64,000 nt of DNA from Actinoplanes siamensis (GCF_016862395.1 NZ_BOMW01000041.1:32663-96662); one strand, 5' to 3'; numbered from the stretch's first letter, positions 16,004 to 24,767 are shown. Notes: generated by a model from the sequence alone, not told the origin. Numbers and translations: made by a program.

Positions 16004-19000
16004 ATGCCCGTGGAGTCCTGGGCGGTGGCTCTGCACGGCGGGCCGTGCGACGAGGCGCCACTGGGCGCGGGGATCGTCGTCGCCGACTCGCTCGTCCTCG
16101 CCTGCGAACACGTGGCATTCCATCAAGGCCGCCCGCGCGAATTGTGGGTGGCTTTCCCCCGCGCCTTCCACGTGCCGCCAGGCGTCCGCCGGCGGGTGCG
16201 AGCGTGTTCGTTCAACGGCCGCGCCGAGGCCGGCCTCGACGTCGTCCTGCTGGAGCTGGAGGAGCCGGTGCCGGCCGGGGTGGCGCCCGCCCGACTGCGG
16301 CGGCCGTCCGGGCCGGACCTGGTCGGCCGCTCCTGGCGGGCCTTCGGGTTCCCGCAGCACAGCGCCGGTGGACGACCAGCGGCCGGCCGCGTCGGCGGCG
16401 AGGGCGGATACGGCAGGATCCAACTGGAGGCGGAGCCGGTCTCCGGCGTCACGCAGGGATTCAGCGGCGCGGCGCTCTGGTCTCCGGACTACGACGCCGT
16501 GGTGGGGATCATCCTGGCCGCAGAGTCGTCCACCGGCTCCGGCCACGCGCTCACCCTGGCGTACGCGGACGAGCACCTGCCCGGCATGAAGCTGTCCACC
16601 CTGGACGCCTGGCGGGTCGGCGACGCCGACGAGCTGACCCACGCGGCCTGGGGATGGACCCTGGCGGCGGACGGGGAAGCTGGCCGCCACTGGCTGCCCC
16701 GGGCCCGCGGCGTCGCCTCCGGCTCGGAGACCGGCTCCCGGTTCCGGGGCCGCTCGGCCGCGCTGCGGCGGCTGCGCGACTTCCTCGACCGGCCGCAAGC
16801 GGCGGGCCGGCCCCTGGTGGTCACCGGCTCGCCCGGCGTCGGCAAGTCCGCGGTGCTGGGCCGCGTCGTCACGACCGCGGACGCCGAGATCCACGCGGCC
16901 CTGCCGGCCGACGACGTCGCGGAGCGGGCCACCGTCGGCTCGGTGGCGTGCGCGGTGCACGTGAAGGGCAAGACGGCCCTGGAGGTAGCGTGCGAGATCG
17001 CCCGCGGGACAGGCGCCGGGCTGCCGGCGGCGACCGTGGATCTGCTGCCCGCGCTGCGGCACCGGCTCGCTGCCCGGCCGGCGCGGGTCAACGTGGTGGT
17101 CGACGCGCTGGACGAGGCCGCCACGCCGGCGGACACCCGGGAGCTGATCGACGAGGTTCTGGTTCCGCTCGCACGCACCTGCCACGAACTGGGCGCCCAG
17201 GTGGTGGTCGGCACCCGGCGCAGCGACGACCGCGGCGACCTGCTCGCGGCGTTCGGCTCGGACGCCGTGACGATCGACCTGGACGCTCCGGAGTACTTCT
17301 CGTCCGCGGACCTGGCCGACTACGCGCAGGCCACGCTGCAGTCGTCCGGAGTGTACGCGGATCCGGCGGTGGCCGCGCCGGTGGCCGCGCGGATCGCCGC
17401 CCTCGCCGACCGGAACTTCCTGATCGCGGGCCTGGTGGCGCGCACCCGGGCACTGCGCGACCTGACCCCGGTCGACCCCGTCCACGTCTCCTTCACCCCG
17501 ACGGTCGGCGATACGCTGCACGAGTACGTGCGGGGGCTGACCGACGTCGGTGTGGCACCGGCCCGGCTGGCACTGAGCGCGCTCGCCTACGCCGAGACGC
17601 CGGGCCTGCCCCTGGAGTTGTGGCAGGCGGCTGTCGGGGCGCTCGGCGCGAGCGTGACCGCGGCCCAGCTCAGCGACTTCGCGCGTACCTCGGCGGCGAA
17701 CTTCCTGGTGGAGACCGGCGACCCGGCCCGGCCCATCTACCGGCTGTTCCACCAGGCGCTCAACGACGCGCTGCTGGCTGAGCGCCGCACCGTCGGCAAG
17801 TGGATATCCGACGAGCAGCGGCTGGTGCGCACCTGGACGGCGTTCGGCCGGGAGGCGGGTTGGAGCGAGGTCCCGGAGTACCTGCTGCGCTCGCTGCCGC
17901 AGCACGCCGCCCGGGCCGGGGCGGTCGACGAACTGCTCAACGACGACGACTACCTGCTGCACGCCCACCTGGACCGGTTGTTGCCGGTCGCCGGTGAGAG
18001 CCACAGCTGGTCCGGTCAGGCCCGCCGACGGCTGCTCCAGCGCACGCCGCAGGCGTTCGGCGCGGCGCCGGCCGACCGGGCCGCGCTGTTCTCGGTGGTC
18101 GACCGGCTCGACGACCTGCGGGTCGGGATCGGCTCCGGCGCGGTGGTGGCTCCCTACCAGGCCCGCTGGGCGCACACGCCGCCCCGGCTGGAGAGCGCGG
18201 TGCTGGATGGGCACTCGCTCGCCGTGCACGACGTCTGCGCGATCGCCGTCGACGGGCGTCACCTGCTTGCCTCGGCGGGGGAGGAGGGCACCGTACGGCT
18301 GTGGGACCCGCTGACCAACCAGACGGTGCGGGTGATCGCCTGCCACGACGACTGCATCCGCGGCGTCTGTGCCGTGGAAGCGGCCGGCGGCACCTACCTG
18401 GCCACCGCGAGCCACGACGGCACGATCGGGATCTGGGACCCGAGATCCGGGATACGGCTGCACAGCTTCACCGGTCACGGTGACTGGGTGCGTAACCTCG
18501 TCGCGCTGCCGGTACCCGGCGGGGACCTGCTGGCGTCGGCCGGCGACGACCGGACGGTGCGGATCTGGGACGTGGCCGGCGGGATCCCGGTCCGGACGCT
18601 GACCGGGCACACCGGGTGGGTGACCGCGGTGACCCACGTGCCGGTCGAGCCGTACGGCCTGCTCGCCTCGACCGGGACCGACGGGACCGTGCGCCTGTGG
18701 GACCCGCTGACCGGCGCCGACCGCGGGGTGTTGCGGGCCGGAGCCGGCTGGCTCACCACGCTGTACCCGGTGCGTGACGGTGACCGGGTACTCCTCGCGG
18801 CGGCGGGCTACGACGGGGTGGTCCGGTTGTGGGACCCGCTGACCCGGGACCTGGTCGCCGCGCTGCCCGGCGCCGGAGGTCTGATCACCGATCTGTGCAC
18901 GGTCCGCGGCCGATCCGCCGAGTTGCTTGCCGCGACCTGCGAGGACGGCACGGTCCGTCTGTGGGATGTGGCCACCAGGACCGAACGCCCCCGGCTGCAC

Positions 19001-20017
19001 GGGCACGCCAGCTGGATCCGGGCGGTCTGCGAGCTGCCGATGCCGGGGCAGCGGCTGCTCGCCACCGCCGGGGAGGACGGGACGGTGCGGCTGTGGAACC
19101 CGGAGGAGGAGCTGCCGCGGACGGTGGCCGCCAGCGGGTTCCCCGGCGCGGTGGCCGACCTGAGCGCTGTCCGGATGGGCGGTGACGACCTGGTCGTCTC
19201 GGCCGGCAGCGACGGCGTGGTGCGCCTCTACCAGTTGTCCAGTGGCGAGCTGCGCGGTCAGCTGCGGACCCATGCCGGCGCGGTGAACGCCGTGGACGTC
19301 GTCGAGGACGACGACATCTTCTACCTGGCCGCGGCGTGTCGGACCGGCACGGTGGAGCTCTGGGACCTGGCGGACGGTGAGCTGGTCCGCGAGTTCCGGC
19401 AGCACTCCGACCAGGTCAAGGCGCTCGCCGTGCTGCGGTCGGCGGCGGGGCTGCTGGTGGCGTCCGCCGGGGAAGACGAGACGATCCGCCTGTGGGATCC
19501 GCGGACCGCCGCGGTCCGCGGCCGGCTCGGCCATCGGGACTGGGTGACCTCGTTGCTCGTGATGGACGGACCGGGCGGGGCGGCGCTGGCGTCCGGGGAC
19601 AACAGCGGGGTGGTGCGTTTCTGGCGCGCCGCCGGCGGAGGGACCTGGGAGCAGCACGGTCATCAGGGGGCGATAAACGTCCTGTGCGAGTTCCGTGGCG
19701 CCGGACGCACGATGCTCGTGTCCGCCGGTGCGGATCGGAGCCTCCGGCTGTGGGATCCGGCGGACGGGCGGCTGATCCGGGTGCTGACCGGGCACACCGC
19801 CGCGGTGACCGGGCTGGACGTGGTGGACGTGGCCGGTCAGCGGGTGCTGGTGTCGGCGAGCCTGGACCGCACGGTGCGGCTGTGGGACCTGCGGACCGGC
19901 CGGGCGCTCCGGGTGATCCCGGTGCACCACCGGGCACGGGCGTGCCGCCGCATCGGTGAGTTCCTGGTGGTGGGACTGGAGCACGGGCTGTTGGCGCTGA
20001 TCCTGAAAAAGCTGTGA
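16004..20017 (+). CDS. trypsin-like protease / STAND NTPase / WD40 double-propeller protein
   Basis: 1337 aa. Residues 1-200: trypsin-like protease without signal peptide, so cytosolic, with triad His36 (LACEHV), Asp79 (AGLDVVLLEL) and Ser154 (GFSGAAL). Residues about 245-700: STAND NTPase, Walker A GSPGVGKS at 275-282, Walker B VNVVVDALDEA, then a helical arm ending in RLFHQALNDALL. Residues about 735-1337: 13 clear WD40 repeats (TVRLWDP-type ends) plus a diverged fourteenth, i.e. two seven-bladed propellers. This architecture fits a sensor (WD40), switch (STAND) and effector (protease). Start ATG 16004; GTG 15989 in the same frame is an alternative. It pairs with the upstream trypsin-co-occurring gene. 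Confidence 0.88.
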   Translation: MPVESWAVALHGGPCDEAPLGAGIVVADSLVLACEHVAFHQGRPRELWVAFPRAFHVPPGVRRRVRACSFNGRAEAGLDVVLLELEEPVPAGVAPARLRRPSGPDLVGRSWRAFGFPQHSAGGRPAAGRVGGEGGYGRIQLEAEPVSGVTQGFSGAALWSPDYDAVVGIILAAESSTGSGHALTLAYADEHLPGMKLSTLDAWRVGDADELTHAAWGWTLAADGEAGRHWLPRARGVASGSETGSRFRGRSAALRRLRDFLDRPQAAGRPLVVTGSPGVGKSAVLGRVVTTADAEIHAALPADDVAERATVGSVACAVHVKGKTALEVACEIARGTGAGLPAATVDLLPALRHRLAARPARVNVVVDALDEAATPADTRELIDEVLVPLARTCHELGAQVVVGTRRSDDRGDLLAAFGSDAVTIDLDAPEYFSSADLADYAQATLQSSGVYADPAVAAPVAARIAALADRNFLIAGLVARTRALRDLTPVDPVHVSFTPTVGDTLHEYVRGLTDVGVAPARLALSALAYAETPGLPLELWQAAVGALGASVTAAQLSDFARTSAANFLVETGDPARPIYRLFHQALNDALLAERRTVGKWISDEQRLVRTWTAFGREAGWSEVPEYLLRSLPQHAARAGAVDELLNDDDYLLHAHLDRLLPVAGESHSWSGQARRRLLQRTPQAFGAAPADRAALFSVVDRLDDLRVGIGSGAVVAPYQARWAHTPPRLESAVLDGHSLAVHDVCAIAVDGRHLLASAGEEGTVRLWDPLTNQTVRVIACHDDCIRGVCAVEAAGGTYLATASHDGTIGIWDPRSGIRLHSFTGHGDWVRNLVALPVPGGDLLASAGDDRTVRIWDVAGGIPVRTLTGHTGWVTAVTHVPVEPYGLLASTGTDGTVRLWDPLTGADRGVLRAGAGWLTTLYPVRDGDRVLLAAAGYDGVVRLWDPLTRDLVAALPGAGGLITDLCTVRGRSAELLAATCEDGTVRLWDVATRTERPRLHGHASWIRAVCELPMPGQRLLATAGEDGTVRLWNPEEELPRTVAASGFPGAVADLSAVRMGGDDLVVSAGSDGVVRLYQLSSGELRGQLRTHAGAVNAVDVVEDDDIFYLAAACRTGTVELWDLADGELVREFRQHSDQVKALAVLRSAAGLLVASAGEDETIRLWDPRTAAVRGRLGHRDWVTSLLVMDGPGGAALASGDNSGVVRFWRAAGGGTWEQHGHQGAINVLCEFRGAGRTMLVSAGADRSLRLWDPADGRLIRVLTGHTAAVTGLDVVDVAGQRVLVSASLDRTVRLWDLRTGRALRVIPVHHRARACRRIGEFLVVGLEHGLLALILKKL

Positions 20018-20050
20018 CCGATTGGCACATCTCCTTCCCCGTCCTCGCAA

Positions 20051-20064
20051 TGGGAGCGCTCCCA
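20051..20064. promoter_or_regulatory. perfect CebR-like operator upstream of a decayed GH gene
   Basis: TGGGAGCGCTCCCA, a perfect match to the actinobacterial CebR box, 25 nt before the start of a broken glycosidase gene. Its persistence suggests recent decay of that gene or use by another promoter. It is the second CebR-like box in the window (the other is at 4824-4837). Confidence 0.7.
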
Positions 20065-20088
20065 ATCCTCCCTTCCTGTAAGATCCTC

Positions 20089-20454
20089 ATGCACGTCTCA
20101 CCGAAATGGCGCGTAGCCGTGAGCGCTGTCCTGCTCACGCTGGTCAGCGCCGTGGCCGGGACCCGGCGGACCGGGGCCGAGCCGATGATCATCGCCAACT
20201 ACGGGACGGGGACCGCCCGGGAGGCCGCCGACGGGGTGCGGTAGGCCAACGTCACCAAGGGGTACGGCGCCAGGTACTGGACGATCGGCAACGAGAACTA
20301 CGGCTGCGCCCGGGAGGCCGACGAGCACGCCGACAAGAGCCCCGAGGAGTGCGCCTCCACAGTGGTCGCCTACTCGCGGGCGATGAAGGCGGGTGGGCCG
20401 AACGTGCTGCCTGGCGTGTTCACGCTCGACGGCACGGTCTGCGCCGGCGTCTGA
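20089..20454 (+). pseudogene. remnant of a secreted glycoside hydrolase (arabinofuranosidase-like)
   Basis: ATG 20089 opens a signal-peptide-like stretch (VAVSAVLLTLVSAVAG), but after about 30 residues the frame jumps straight into an internal piece of a glycosidase: IIANYGTGTAREAADGVR, then an in-frame TAG (20242-20244), then ANVTKGYGARYWTIGNENYG and ECASTVVAYSRAMKAGGPNV, ending at TGA 20452. WTIGNENYG carries the acid/base Asn-Glu motif of clan GH-A enzymes such as alpha-L-arabinofuranosidases. A large 5-prime deletion, a nonsense codon and truncation mark it as dead. A perfect CebR-like box precedes it. Confidence 0.7.
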
Positions 20455-20531
20455 CGGCGCGGCCGGGGCAGGCGCGCCCGTCCCGGCCTTCGCCGCGGCT
20501 TCCGGTGCGCGGATAAGTCCTATTTGGATGG

Positions 20532-20537
20532 TAGGTT
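20532..20537 (+). promoter_or_regulatory. -10 element of a probable leaderless promoter (cystathionine beta-synthase)
   Basis: TAGGTT fits TANNNT and ends exactly 7 nt before the A of ATG 20545, the spacing expected when transcription starts at the start codon. No ribosome site precedes the gene, consistent with a leaderless mRNA. The surrounding 20518-20540 segment is locally AT-rich. Confidence 0.45.
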
Positions 20538-20544
20538 ATCCGGC

Positions 20545-21975
20545 ATGAGTGTGCTGGACGCCATCGGAGACACGCCGCTGATCCGGCTGACGCGGATCAC
20601 CGCGGGCCTGGCCGCCGAGGTCCATCTCAAGGCGGAGTTCCTCAACCCCGGCGGCAGCGTCAAGGACCGGGCCGCGCTGGCCATGGTGCAGGCCGCGGAG
20701 GCTGCCGGCGAGCTGCGGCCCGGCGGGGTGATCGTGGAGGGCACGTCCGGCAACACCGGCATCGGGCTCGCCATGATCGCGGCGCAGCGCGGCTACCGGG
20801 CCGTCGTCGTGGTCCCGGACAAGAGCAGCGTCGAGAAGACGAACACACTGCGGGCGTACGGCGCGGAGGTCGTGATCACCACGGGTGGCGTCACCCGGGA
20901 GGACCCGCGCCACGTGTCCCAGGTCGCCGCCCGCCTCGCCGAGCAGACGCCCGGGGCGTGGCTCGCCGGGCAGTACGACAATCCCGCCAACCCGGGCGCG
21001 CACCAGGCCACCACCGGCCCGGAGATCTGGCGGCAGACCGCTGGGCGGGTCACCCACTTCGTGGCCGGCGTCGGCACCGGCGGCACGATCAGCGGCGCGG
21101 GGGCGTACCTGCGGTCGGCCGGCCCGGTCACGGTGATCGGCGCGGATCCGGAGAGCTCCGTCTACGGCGGCGGGGACGGCAGCCCGTACTACGTGGAGAG
21201 CATCGGGCACTACGTGCATCCGGACACCGTCGAGGACGTGTGGCCGCTGTCGTACCACCCGGCGGTGGCGCACCGGATCGAGCGGATCAGCGACCGGGAG
21301 TCGATCGAGGCGACCCGCCGCCTGGCCCGGGAGGAGGGCATCCTGGCCGGCGCCTCGACCGGGACCGCGGTGGCGGCGGCCCTGCGGGTGGCCCGGGAGC
21401 TCGGCCCCGAGCACCTGGTGGTGGTGCTGGCGCCGGACTCCGGCCGGGCGTACCTCTCGAAGTACTTCGACGACGGCTGGCTGCGCCGGGCCGGCTTCCC
21501 GGCGCCGACGCTGCCCGGCCCGCTGGTGGGCGACGGCGAGGTGGTCGTGCCGGCGCTGCTGCCGGCCTCGGCGCGGGCCGGTGAGCTGTCCGCCGCCGCG
21601 GTCGCCCTGCTGGTGTTGCCGCGCGGCGGGCGCCCGGCGGTGGACCCGTCGCCCGGCGACGTCGTCGGGGTGGTGCCGGCCGGCGCGGTGGCCGGGGTGG
21701 CGGCGGACGCGCCGCTGGCGGCGATCGCCCGGCCGCTGCCGGTGGTCGGCGCCGGCGAGCCGATCTCCGAGGCGCTCGCGCGTACGCCTGGCGACGCCCC
21801 GTGGCTGGGCGTGCTCACCGACGGCCGGATCCGTGGCGTGATCTCCCGTGCCGACGTTGCGACAGCTGTGCGGGTTCAGGAGGTGCGTGGGGTTGGGGGC
21901 GTGGATACCTTCGGCCTGACGAAGGACGGAACGCACGTCTCTGACCTCGACAGTGTCGACCGCGGGGCCCGGTAG
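20545..21975 (+). CDS. cbs: cystathionine beta-synthase
   Basis: PLP enzyme of the beta-family, 476 aa, condensing serine and homocysteine to cystathionine (or acting as a cysteine synthase). Residues 1-320: IGDTPLIRLTRI, the PLP-lysine in PGGSVKDRAA, EGTSGNTGIGLA, GQYDNPANPGAH, GVGTGGTISGAG and EGILAGASTGTA, all standard. SIGHYVHPDTVEDVW and the long C-terminal part favour CBS over plain cysteine synthase. Residues about 330-476 are Ala/Val-rich and resemble a weak pair of CBS regulatory modules (PWLGVLTDGRIRGVISRADV). Standalone gene with a probable leaderless promoter. Confidence 0.88.
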   Translation: MSVLDAIGDTPLIRLTRITAGLAAEVHLKAEFLNPGGSVKDRAALAMVQAAEAAGELRPGGVIVEGTSGNTGIGLAMIAAQRGYRAVVVVPDKSSVEKTNTLRAYGAEVVITTGGVTREDPRHVSQVAARLAEQTPGAWLAGQYDNPANPGAHQATTGPEIWRQTAGRVTHFVAGVGTGGTISGAGAYLRSAGPVTVIGADPESSVYGGGDGSPYYVESIGHYVHPDTVEDVWPLSYHPAVAHRIERISDRESIEATRRLAREEGILAGASTGTAVAAALRVARELGPEHLVVVLAPDSGRAYLSKYFDDGWLRRAGFPAPTLPGPLVGDGEVVVPALLPASARAGELSAAAVALLVLPRGGRPAVDPSPGDVVGVVPAGAVAGVAADAPLAAIARPLPVVGAGEPISEALARTPGDAPWLGVLTDGRIRGVISRADVATAVRVQEVRGVGGVDTFGLTKDGTHVSDLDSVDRGAR

Positions 21976-21995
21976 GGACGGTGCCACCCAGCCGG

Positions 21996-22640
21996 CTAGG
22001 CCGGGACCGCGACGGACGTGAGGATCAGGCCCTCGGCGGCCAGCCAGCGGCCGTCGAAACAGCGCGGCGCTCCCGGCGCGGTCAGCGTCAGCCGGGCCCG
22101 GAACGTCCCGCCCACCGGGTCGATCGACAGCTCCGCGTCCTCGAAGTCCAGCCAGCGCGAGGTCAGCGGGAACCAGGCCTTGTAGACCGACTCCTTGGCG
22201 CTGAACAGCAGTCGGTCCCAGCTGACCCGCGGATGCCCGGCCGCCAGCCCGGTGAGCATCTTCCGCTCGGCCGGCAGCGCCACCGCCTCCAGCACCCCGA
22301 AGGTCAGCGGCTCGTCCGGCTCGGCGTCGATGCCGATGGTCCGCACCACCGAGGACTCGGCGAGCACCGCGGCACGATAGCCGGCGCAGTGCGTGATGCT
22401 CCCGACCAGCCCGGCCGGCCAGAGCGGCTCACCCCGGGGGCCGGGCAGCACCGGCGCCGGCGGGCGGCCCAGCCGGGCCATCGCCTGCCGTGCGCACCAG
22501 CGCGCGGTGGTGAACTCGTTGCGCCGCTTCGCCACGGCCTTGCGGACGAGCGCCTCCTCCTCGGCGTACAGCGCGGCGCCGGGTGGGTCGACGAACGTGT
22601 CGACTGCGGCCGTGCCGGGCGGAAGGATTGACTCGATCAT
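21996..22640 (-). CDS. 4'-phosphopantetheinyl transferase (EntD/Sfp/PptT type)
   Basis: 214 aa. Transfers the phosphopantetheine arm of CoA to carrier proteins of polyketide, peptide or fatty-acid synthases. Motifs: FTTARWCARQAMARLG, GSITHCAGYRAAVLA, the Mg-binding IGIDAEPDEPL and LLFSAKESVYKAWFPLT, all canonical for the EntD/PptT subfamily. Start ATG 22640 preceded by GGGGACC; the frame extends further upstream without a better site. Convergent with the CBS gene (20-nt gap). No synthase genes are nearby, so it probably serves the whole cell. Confidence 0.9.
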   Translation of the reverse strand: MIESILPPGTAAVDTFVDPPGAALYAEEEALVRKAVAKRRNEFTTARWCARQAMARLGRPPAPVLPGPRGEPLWPAGLVGSITHCAGYRAAVLAESSVVRTIGIDAEPDEPLTFGVLEAVALPAERKMLTGLAAGHPRVSWDRLLFSAKESVYKAWFPLTSRWLDFEDAELSIDPVGGTFRARLTLTAPGAPRCFDGRWLAAEGLILTSVAVPA

Positions 22641-22763
22641 GAGGTCCCCGTGGTTCGGCGAGAGCGACGCATCGACAGATGGCGTCGTCGAAATGCTAAC
22701 CACGCTTGCCGCGCCGGCGGAACAGGGCAGCGAGCCGAGCGGGGTCGTCCAGGGGCGACGGGT

Positions 22764-22962
22764 TTGCGGGCGCTGCCCGAGCCGGCCGACGCGGTGGTCA
22801 CGGTCCGCGAGGACACCCTCCGGGAGCCTGGAGCGGGTGCGCGGCCTGTTCGCGGACCGCGTCGCGGCCGCGCCGGAAGCCCTGGACGGCCTGGCCCTCC
22901 CGGCCCCGGAACACGCTGCCCTGACCGAGGTGGCCGGCCACCTGACCGATCGCGTCAGCTGA
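22764..22962 (+). pseudogene. frameshifted fragment of an unknown protein
   Basis: In the 551-bp stretch 22641-23191 two plus-strand frames join into a protein-like sequence: LRALPEPADAVVTVREDTL, then after a one-base shift near 22826, SLERVRGLFADRVAAAPEAL and HAALTEVAGHLTDRVS, stop 22960-22962. The amphipathic helices and codon bias are gene-like but no start fits and I do not recognise the family. Likely a decayed gene. Confidence 0.33.
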
Positions 22963-23124
22963 TCAGGTGCGGCCCTCGCGCTCCTGGGCGTCGCGCAGCG
23001 ACCCGGCGTGCGGGACCCAGTCCGCGAGGCGTACCGGGAAGCCCTCCTTCCGCAGGCGGTGCACGACCGCCGGGTCGTCGTCGACGACCACGGCCACCGC
23101 GCCCCCGGCGGCGCCCGGCGCCAC
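22963..23124 (-). pseudogene. C-terminal fragment of a HAD-phosphatase-like protein
   Basis: Minus-strand frame of about 53 codons: AVAVVVDDDPAVVHRLRKEG then FPVRLADWVPHAGSLRDAQE, stop 22963-22965. DDDPAVVHRLR..GFPV..ADW resembles the end of HAD-like phosphatase domains, where the DD pair binds Mg. The N-terminal part is missing: the frame fades into the promoter of the TetR gene. A 53-residue protein from GTG 23124 is possible but unlikely. Confidence 0.35.
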
Positions 23125-23139
23125 CGACAGGAAAACAGA

Positions 23140-23185
23140 GCCGTAGCACGTCCTCCCGATCGCCGCTAACGTCGTGCCGTAGCAT
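23140..23185 (+). promoter_or_regulatory. direct repeats and leaderless-type -10 before the TetR gene
   Basis: GCCGTAGCA occurs twice in direct orientation, at 23140-23148 and 23176-23184, 36 nt apart. The second copy runs into TAGCAT (23180-23185), a TANNNT -10 element ending 6 nt before ATG 23192, with no ribosome site, so a leaderless start is likely. The repeats could be regulator sites. Confidence 0.35.
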
Positions 23186-23191
23186 TGATTC

Positions 23192-23881
23192 ATGCAGGAC
23201 GGGGCCGACGCCGCGGTGCGCGCGGCGCTCATCGAGGCGGCCGGGCGGCAGCTGGCCTGCTCGGCCGACGGCGACATCGCCACCCGGGCGGTGTGCGAGG
23301 CGGCCGGGGTCACCCAGCCGGTGCTCTACCGGCTGTTCCGGGACAAGCGCGGGCTGCTCGACGCCGTCGCGGACGCCGGCTCCCAGCGGTACGCCGAGCG
23401 CAAGAAGAGCCTGGAGGTCACCGGCGACCCGGTGGCCGACCTGCGCGCCGGCTGGGACGACCACATGGCGTTCGCGGCCGCCAACCCGGCGCTCTACCGG
23501 CTGATGTTCACCTCCTCGACCGCGCACCGGCGCATCCTGCAACTGTTGGAGGCGATACTGGTCCGCTGTGCCGCGGCCGGCGCCCTGCGGACCACGCCGC
23601 GGCTGGCCGCCCAGCTGATCCTGCCGGCCAACGTCGGGGCCGCGCTCAGCCTGATCGCCCAGCCCGGCCTCTACGACGACCCGGCCCTGTCACACCGGAT
23701 GCGCGACGCCGTCTTCGCCGCGGTCCTCACCGAGCCCAGCACGCCACCCGGGCCGGACCCGGTGCGTGGCGCCGCGCGTCAACTGCGCTCGCAACTCGCC
23801 CTCACCGGCACCGGGCGGCTGGAGCCGGTGGAGGCCGCGCTGCTCGAACGGTGGCTGGAACGGATGGACCCGGCGGACTGA
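23192..23881 (+). CDS. TetR-family regulator
   Basis: 229 aa. N-terminal HTH: VRAALIEAAGRQLACSADGD, IATRAVCEAAGVTQPVLYRL (recognition helix) and FRDKRGLLDAVADAG. The C-terminal domain is a helical ligand-binding core (DPVADLRAGWDDHMAFAAAN, ALYRLMFTSS) like TetR_C_33-type regulators, with an additional C-terminal extension GRLEPVEAALLERWLERMD. No obvious divergent target gene exists because the left neighbour is decayed; its lost target may be one of the remnants at 22764-23124. Confidence 0.87.
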   Translation: MQDGADAAVRAALIEAAGRQLACSADGDIATRAVCEAAGVTQPVLYRLFRDKRGLLDAVADAGSQRYAERKKSLEVTGDPVADLRAGWDDHMAFAAANPALYRLMFTSSTAHRRILQLLEAILVRCAAAGALRTTPRLAAQLILPANVGAALSLIAQPGLYDDPALSHRMRDAVFAAVLTEPSTPPGPDPVRGAARQLRSQLALTGTGRLEPVEAALLERWLERMDPAD

Positions 23882-24014
23882 ACCCGCCCGCCATGGATCC
23901 GCGGACATCGGTGGCGTCTGGTACGACCTACCGCCGATCGCCCGATTCCGATCCTCGCGGAAACGCGGGTTGTCCAGCGCAACCCCGGGCTGGTGACGCA
24001 TCGTTGTTGTCGTC

Positions 24015-24524
24015 ATGAGCCCTGTCCTTCTCGCCCTGCTCGCCGCCGGCCTGGCGTTGCCCGCCCCGCCGCTGCGGTTCGACCCGTCCACCGACACCGG
24101 GTTCGTCCCCGGCGCCGCCGTGCGCAAGGCGTTCGGCTGGAGCGAGGCGGTGCTGGCGGCGAAAGCGCGCGGCGTCGAGTTCAGCCGCGGGTTCTGGACC
24201 GTGGAGAAGTACGCGGCCACCTGCGGTGGGCGGGAGTACCCGCTGGCGTACCAGAGCGAGTTCGGCCGGATGATGCTCACCGACCAGGTGGTCCGCGGAC
24301 GCGGCGGGAGCCTCGGCTTCCGGATCACCGGGTCGCACGCCGGGATCTCCGGGGTCGCGCTGCCGTGGCCGATCGGCAGCGACTGTCCCGGCCACCCGGG
24401 CCTGACCATCACCCGGCTGCGGCTGGTCTCCACCGGCAAGGGGTGGGCGCTGACCGCCGAGTCCGGCGAGGCCAGCCGCCCGCTGCTGGCCGGCGGGGAA
24501 CCGGCTACCCCCGGACCCGGATGA
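24015..24524 (+). CDS. secreted hypothetical protein, 169 aa
   Basis: Signal peptide at residues 1-17 (VLLALLAAGLALPA). The mature part, RFDPSTDTGFVPGAAVRKAF, WSEAVLAAKARGVEFSRGFW, TVEKYAATCGGREYPLAY and IGSDCPGHPGLTITRLRLV, is compact with two cysteines that could form a disulfide. Unknown family, but the combination of a clean signal peptide and uniform codon use supports a real exported protein. A GC-rich hairpin follows. Confidence 0.65.
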   Translation: MSPVLLALLAAGLALPAPPLRFDPSTDTGFVPGAAVRKAFGWSEAVLAAKARGVEFSRGFWTVEKYAATCGGREYPLAYQSEFGRMMLTDQVVRGRGGSLGFRITGSHAGISGVALPWPIGSDCPGHPGLTITRLRLVSTGKGWALTAESGEASRPLLAGGEPATPGPG

Positions 24525-24546
24525 TCGCCCGGCCGGCGCTCCCTCG

Positions 24547-24569
24547 CCGCGGGCGCGCCGCGCCCGCGG
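24547..24569 (+). terminator. hairpin after the secreted protein gene
   Basis: 9-bp perfect stem CCGCGGGCG / CGCCCGCGG with a 5-nt loop, 22 nt after the stop, no T-tract. The remainder of 24570-24767 shows nothing clear. Confidence 0.45.
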
Positions 24570-24767
24570 CGCTGCGCCCCGCCTCTTCGCGGGTCACCGT
24601 GCTCCTGTCGGCCGCGGCGATGTGCCCGCCCTCGGAGCGGTTCGCGGGTCAGTTCACGGTGACGTGCGGGGCGGGACCTCCGGACTCCGGCGATGGGTGT
24701 GGTCCGGTCCCCGACGGAGCCCGGATCCCGCCGCTTCTCTCCCGCCGCCACTGGGAGGATGTACGAC

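Noticed and set aside
18190..19920. DNA repeats of mobile or satellite type
   Set aside because: The periodicity comes from WD40 blades in one protein; it is protein-level repetition with diverged DNA.
15923..20065. 1380-codon open frame on the minus strand opposite the trypsin-STAND gene
   Set aside because: Shadow of the opposite gene in GC-rich DNA: Arg/Pro/Gly-rich, no motifs, repeats mirror the WD40 units.
21996..22640. Natural-product gene cluster around the phosphopantetheinyl transferase
   Set aside because: No polyketide, peptide synthase or carrier-protein genes lie in the window.
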